Positions 61,747 to 64,000 of a stretch of 64,000 nt of DNA are shown here, one piece after another. Every line of letters starts with the position of its first letter. The stretch's first letter is position 1. Source of the DNA: Woeseia sp037968755 (lineage in GTDB: Bacteria; Pseudomonadota; Gammaproteobacteria; Steroidobacterales; Woeseiaceae). The translations under genes and the position numbers were made by a program. The notes under the pieces are model-generated. The model saw only the letters and a program-made list of their open reading frames with translations, did not search any database and was not told the DNA's origin. The stretch spans positions 62,001 through 126,000 of the forward strand of contig JBBKWB010000080.1 in the NCBI GenBank assembly GCA_037968755.1, written 5' to 3'.

Positions 61747-62325
61747 ATGAGTAAGGACTTCATAGATTCAAGCGGCTTCCGGGCCAATGTTGGCATTATT
61801 CTGTGCAACACAAAGGGCAAATTGTTGCTCGCTGGTCGTGTCGGCAGCAAGGGTTGGCAGTTTCCACAAGGCGGCATGCTTGAGACAGAAACGGCGCTGG
61901 AGGCAATGTATCGCGAGCTGCGCGAAGAAGTCGGCCTGGAACCGGACGACGTCGACGTAATTGCCGAAACCAACGACTGGCTGCGTTATCGGCTGCCGAA
62001 AAAATACTTGCGGCACGGCAGCAAGCCGCTGTGCATAGGTCAAAAACAGCGTTGGTTTCTGCTCAGGCTAAAGAGCGGCGAAGAGCGCTTGCGATTCGAT
62101 TGCTGCGATACGCCGGAGTTTGACCGTTGGCGCTGGGTGGATTACTGGAAACCGGTTACTGAAGTCATCTATTTCAAACGACGCGTCTACGTGCAGGCAT
62201 TAACTGAGCTCGGGCCCAAGTTGTTTGCCGAAGAAGTGCCAGCATGGCCGCGCTGGTGGCCAAAGCGCTGGCGAGCAGCGTTCGACAAGGACCAGGCACG
62301 CAAGCAAAGCAGCGGGACTGACTAG
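61747..62325 (+). CDS. rppH: RNA pyrophosphohydrolase RppH (Nudix)
   Basis: RppH converts 5'-triphosphate mRNA ends to monophosphates, triggering RNase E decay. The 192-aa protein has the Nudix box GGMLETETALEAMYRELREE, then VGL, and the N-terminal FRANVGIILCNTKGKLLLAGR plus WQFPQGG. The C-terminal WPRWWPKRWR is a strongly aromatic tail. I start at ATG 61747; the open frame back to 61336 runs antisense to the permease gene. It overlaps hemJ (convergent) by four bases. Confidence 0.95.
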   Translation: MSKDFIDSSGFRANVGIILCNTKGKLLLAGRVGSKGWQFPQGGMLETETALEAMYRELREEVGLEPDDVDVIAETNDWLRYRLPKKYLRHGSKPLCIGQKQRWFLLRLKSGEERLRFDCCDTPEFDRWRWVDYWKPVTEVIYFKRRVYVQALTELGPKLFAEEVPAWPRWWPKRWRAAFDKDQARKQSSGTD

Positions 62326-62765
62326 AAGGGCTTGGCGATTGCCAGGCAAATAATGGCGAACAGGAATATCACCGGAATTTCATTGAACCAGCGCAGCCAG
62401 CGGGTATCGGCAGGCCAGTCCTGATTACGCAGTCGCAGCATCCATGTCCGGCAGCGCACATGATAGATGATAAGCCCGACCAGCAGCGCGAGCTTCAACT
62501 GGAACCAGCCGATCTTCACTAATCCGGGGTTGATCCACAGCAGCAGGATGCCGAACAGCATCGTAAAAGACACGCCAATGGTCATCATCACGTAGAGCCG
62601 TCGTTCCATTAACTGAAAGCGCTGCAAGCTCACGTCGTCCCGGCTGTCGGCATGGTAGATAAACAGCCGTGGCAAATAGAACAGGCCGGCAAACCAGGTC
62701 ACCATGAACGCGACGTGCAAGGCTTTCAGCCAAGGATACCAATGAGATAGTTGCATAATAGGCAC
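62322..62765 (-). CDS. hemJ: Protoporphyrinogen IX oxidase HemJ
   Basis: HemJ is the membrane protoporphyrinogen oxidase of many bacteria lacking HemG or HemY. The 147-aa protein shows four hydrophobic helices and the family motifs WLKALHVAFMVTWFAGLFYL and LPRLFIYHADSRD, with conserved His residues proposed to hold heme. The Met at residue 4 (MQLSHWY) is an alternative start. It is divergent from the DUF6776 gene. Confidence 0.93.
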   Translation of the reverse strand: MPIMQLSHWYPWLKALHVAFMVTWFAGLFYLPRLFIYHADSRDDVSLQRFQLMERRLYVMMTIGVSFTMLFGILLLWINPGLVKIGWFQLKLALLVGLIIYHVRCRTWMLRLRNQDWPADTRWLRWFNEIPVIFLFAIICLAIAKPF

Positions 62766-62910
62766 ACATTCCAGGTGGTCATTTCGGTCACGACGACCAG
62801 TTCAGCAACAGATTCTTCGGTTTCTTCCGTTGATTCCGTGACCTGCCGCACTTCTGTTTGCCAGGGGCTGCGCGTAACATAACGCCTCTAATTGAAGTCG
62901 GCAGTTTATC

Positions 62911-63627
62911 TTGGGCAGAAAATCAACAGCAAACATAAGCGGCGCGCCGATTTGGGCCGTACGGGCCGGGCTAGCGCTTGCTGTCGTTTTCGGCGCCTAT
63001 CTTACCTTCGAACTTGGCCGGATTCAGGCCGGATACAACGTCGCAGATGCGGTCAGCGAGCGGCAGGCCTACAAACGACAGATTGCGGATCTTGAGACGC
63101 TGCTGGAAGGCCGGCAAGAACAGATCGCGCTGCTCGAAACGCATCGGGATATCGATCGTGCGGCCTACAAGGATGTCGAGGCGAGCCTTGCCGGCTTACA
63201 GCGCAAAATTCAGGAGCAACGCGATGCAATCGCCTTCTATCGCGGCATCATATCGCCTGCCGATGGCGGTCGCGGGTTACGAGTTCAGAATCTGAAGCTC
63301 GTCAAGTCGCATACTGAGGGCATGTACAATTTGCACCTGGTCCTGGTGCAGGTTAAACAACACGAACAGAACGTGCGTGGCGAGGTCGAATTTACCGTCG
63401 AAGGCGCGCAGGATGGCCAATCGGTGACCTATGCGCTGGCGGATCTGTTGCCCTCGAGTGAGGACAGCAACTGGCCATTCTCGTTTCGATATTTTCAGGA
63501 CTTCGATCGGCAATTGGTATTACCCAGCGGATTTCTGCCGGAACGCATCAATATCGAGGTCAAGTCGCGCACCAAGTCGGTAGCGAGTGTGAAGCAAAGT
63601 TACCTCTGGCAATCGAGCCAGAGCTGA
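62911..63627 (+). CDS. DUF6776 family membrane-anchored coiled-coil protein
   Basis: A 238-aa protein, with an N-terminal membrane helix at about 14-33 (WAVRAGLALAVVFGAYLTFE), a coiled coil at about 50-105 (YKRQIADLETLLEGRQEQIA) and a periplasmic globular domain (GGRGLRVQNLKLVKSHTEG, RYFQDFDRQLVLPSGFLPE). This is the DUF6776 pattern that commonly precedes a bactofilin gene. The start is TTG at 62911. Only nine bp separate it from the bactofilin gene, so the two probably act together in envelope shape. Function unknown. Confidence 0.8.
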   Translation: MGRKSTANISGAPIWAVRAGLALAVVFGAYLTFELGRIQAGYNVADAVSERQAYKRQIADLETLLEGRQEQIALLETHRDIDRAAYKDVEASLAGLQRKIQEQRDAIAFYRGIISPADGGRGLRVQNLKLVKSHTEGMYNLHLVLVQVKQHEQNVRGEVEFTVEGAQDGQSVTYALADLLPSSEDSNWPFSFRYFQDFDRQLVLPSGFLPERINIEVKSRTKSVASVKQSYLWQSSQS

Positions 63628-63636
63628 GGAGAGACA

Positions 63637-64000
63637 ATGTTCGGTCGTAAGAACAAGCACCATACGGTCACAGAAACGCTGGTAGGCAGCAATACCAAAG
63701 TCAATGGCGATCTGCATTTCGCGGGCGGCTGCCATGTCGACGGCATTGTAAAGGGCAGCGTGACTGCGGATATCGAGAGTGACTCGGCGCTGACAGTTTC
63801 TGAGGACGGCAGTATTGAAGGTGGCGTAACCGTCCCCCATCTCTTCCTGAACGGCATAGTTCGTGGCGACGTAGTCGCTGGCCAACGAGTGGAACTGGGA
63901 CCAACCGCGCGGGTAGTAGGCAATGTGTATTACAATCTGATCGAAATGGCGATCGGGGCCGAAATCAACGGAAAGCTCGTTCATCAGCCGGGTGCCCAGA
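63637..64000 (+). CDS. Bactofilin (polymer-forming cytoskeletal protein), 3' truncated by window
   Basis: Bactofilins assemble into membrane-associated filaments that position wall enzymes. The 121 codons visible start MFGRKNKHHTVTETLVGSN and contain the repeating beta-helix: TKVNGDLHFAGGCHVDG, GSVTADIESDSALTVSEDGS, LGPTARVVGNVYYNL and EIAIGAEINGK-like turns. The ATG at 63637 follows GAGGAGAG. The gene runs past base 64000, so the C-terminus is unknown. It follows the DUF6776 gene by nine bp. Confidence 0.93.
   Translation, partial: MFGRKNKHHTVTETLVGSNTKVNGDLHFAGGCHVDGIVKGSVTADIESDSALTVSEDGSIEGGVTVPHLFLNGIVRGDVVAGQRVELGPTARVVGNVYYNLIEMAIGAEINGKLVHQPGAQ

Overview
The window is a dense, fully chromosomal stretch of a high-GC gammaproteobacterium. 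It has no phage, IS, CRISPR array, rRNA or tRNA that I can recognise. The gene order from 13.4 to 35.5 kb follows the Pseudomonas aeruginosa PA0392-PA0415 neighbourhood from memory (yggT-proC-yggS / pilT-pilU / pyrB-ruvX-yqgE-tonB-gshB / pilGHIJ-chpA-chpC). The accessory content differs (PyrK, a third pilus-retraction ATPase, a lipoprotein methyltransferase, an amidohydrolase without its metal motif), so this is probably an environmental lineage outside Pseudomonas. A Woeseiaceae, Steroidobacter or Chromatiales-like placement is only a guess.

Layout. 0-13 kb: ppnN (5' end cut by the window), small hypotheticals, htpG, a quaternary-amine ABC transporter with fused binding protein and permease, an FKBP lipoprotein, an OmpA/BON plus helix-hairpin-helix pair, a cation/proton antiporter with an alpha/beta hydrolase, a repeat locus and an HU-like gene. 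13-20 kb: DUF4426 lipoprotein, yggU, yggT, proC and yggS, divergent from three consecutive PilT/PilU-type ATPases. 20-26 kb: pyrK, pyrB, ruvX, yqgE, tonB, apbE and gshB, all leftward. 26-35.5 kb: the Chp chemosensory operon that controls type IV pili. 35.5-45 kb: a second repeat locus, rsmE, ampD-ampE, then a vitamin B12 block (btuF, ATP:cobalamin adenosyltransferase, btuB behind a cobalamin riboswitch, a BtuD-like ATPase) with a GNAT gene and an inositol-phosphatase-family gene between. 45-54 kb: exported amidase, lipoprotein methyltransferase, propeller-amidohydrolase, pdxH, gamma-glutamyltransferase and glutathione-dependent formaldehyde dehydrogenase. 54-64 kb: tyrA, a diguanylate cyclase, a Fur-box-controlled ferric iron importer fbpABC, a BtuC-like permease, rppH, hemJ, a DUF6776 protein and a bactofilin cut by the window end.

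How the parts connect. The pilus ATPases and the Chp system are the two halves of twitching-motility control. gshB, gamma-glutamyltransferase and the class III alcohol dehydrogenase all handle glutathione. The B12 parts (receptor, binding protein, ATPase, permease, adenosyltransferase) together make a complete uptake and activation route, but they lie in separate transcription units, with the permease about 17 kb from the ATPase.

The most unusual non-coding signal is a composite palindromic repeat present twice in inverted orientation (about 12.39-12.65 kb and 35.55-35.86 kb). Each copy holds two long hairpins with a conserved 23-nt loop. The stems differ between copies but keep their pairing, and every G-T pair I found falls on the same strand relative to the loop. 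This suggests a structured RNA or a recognised hairpin family.
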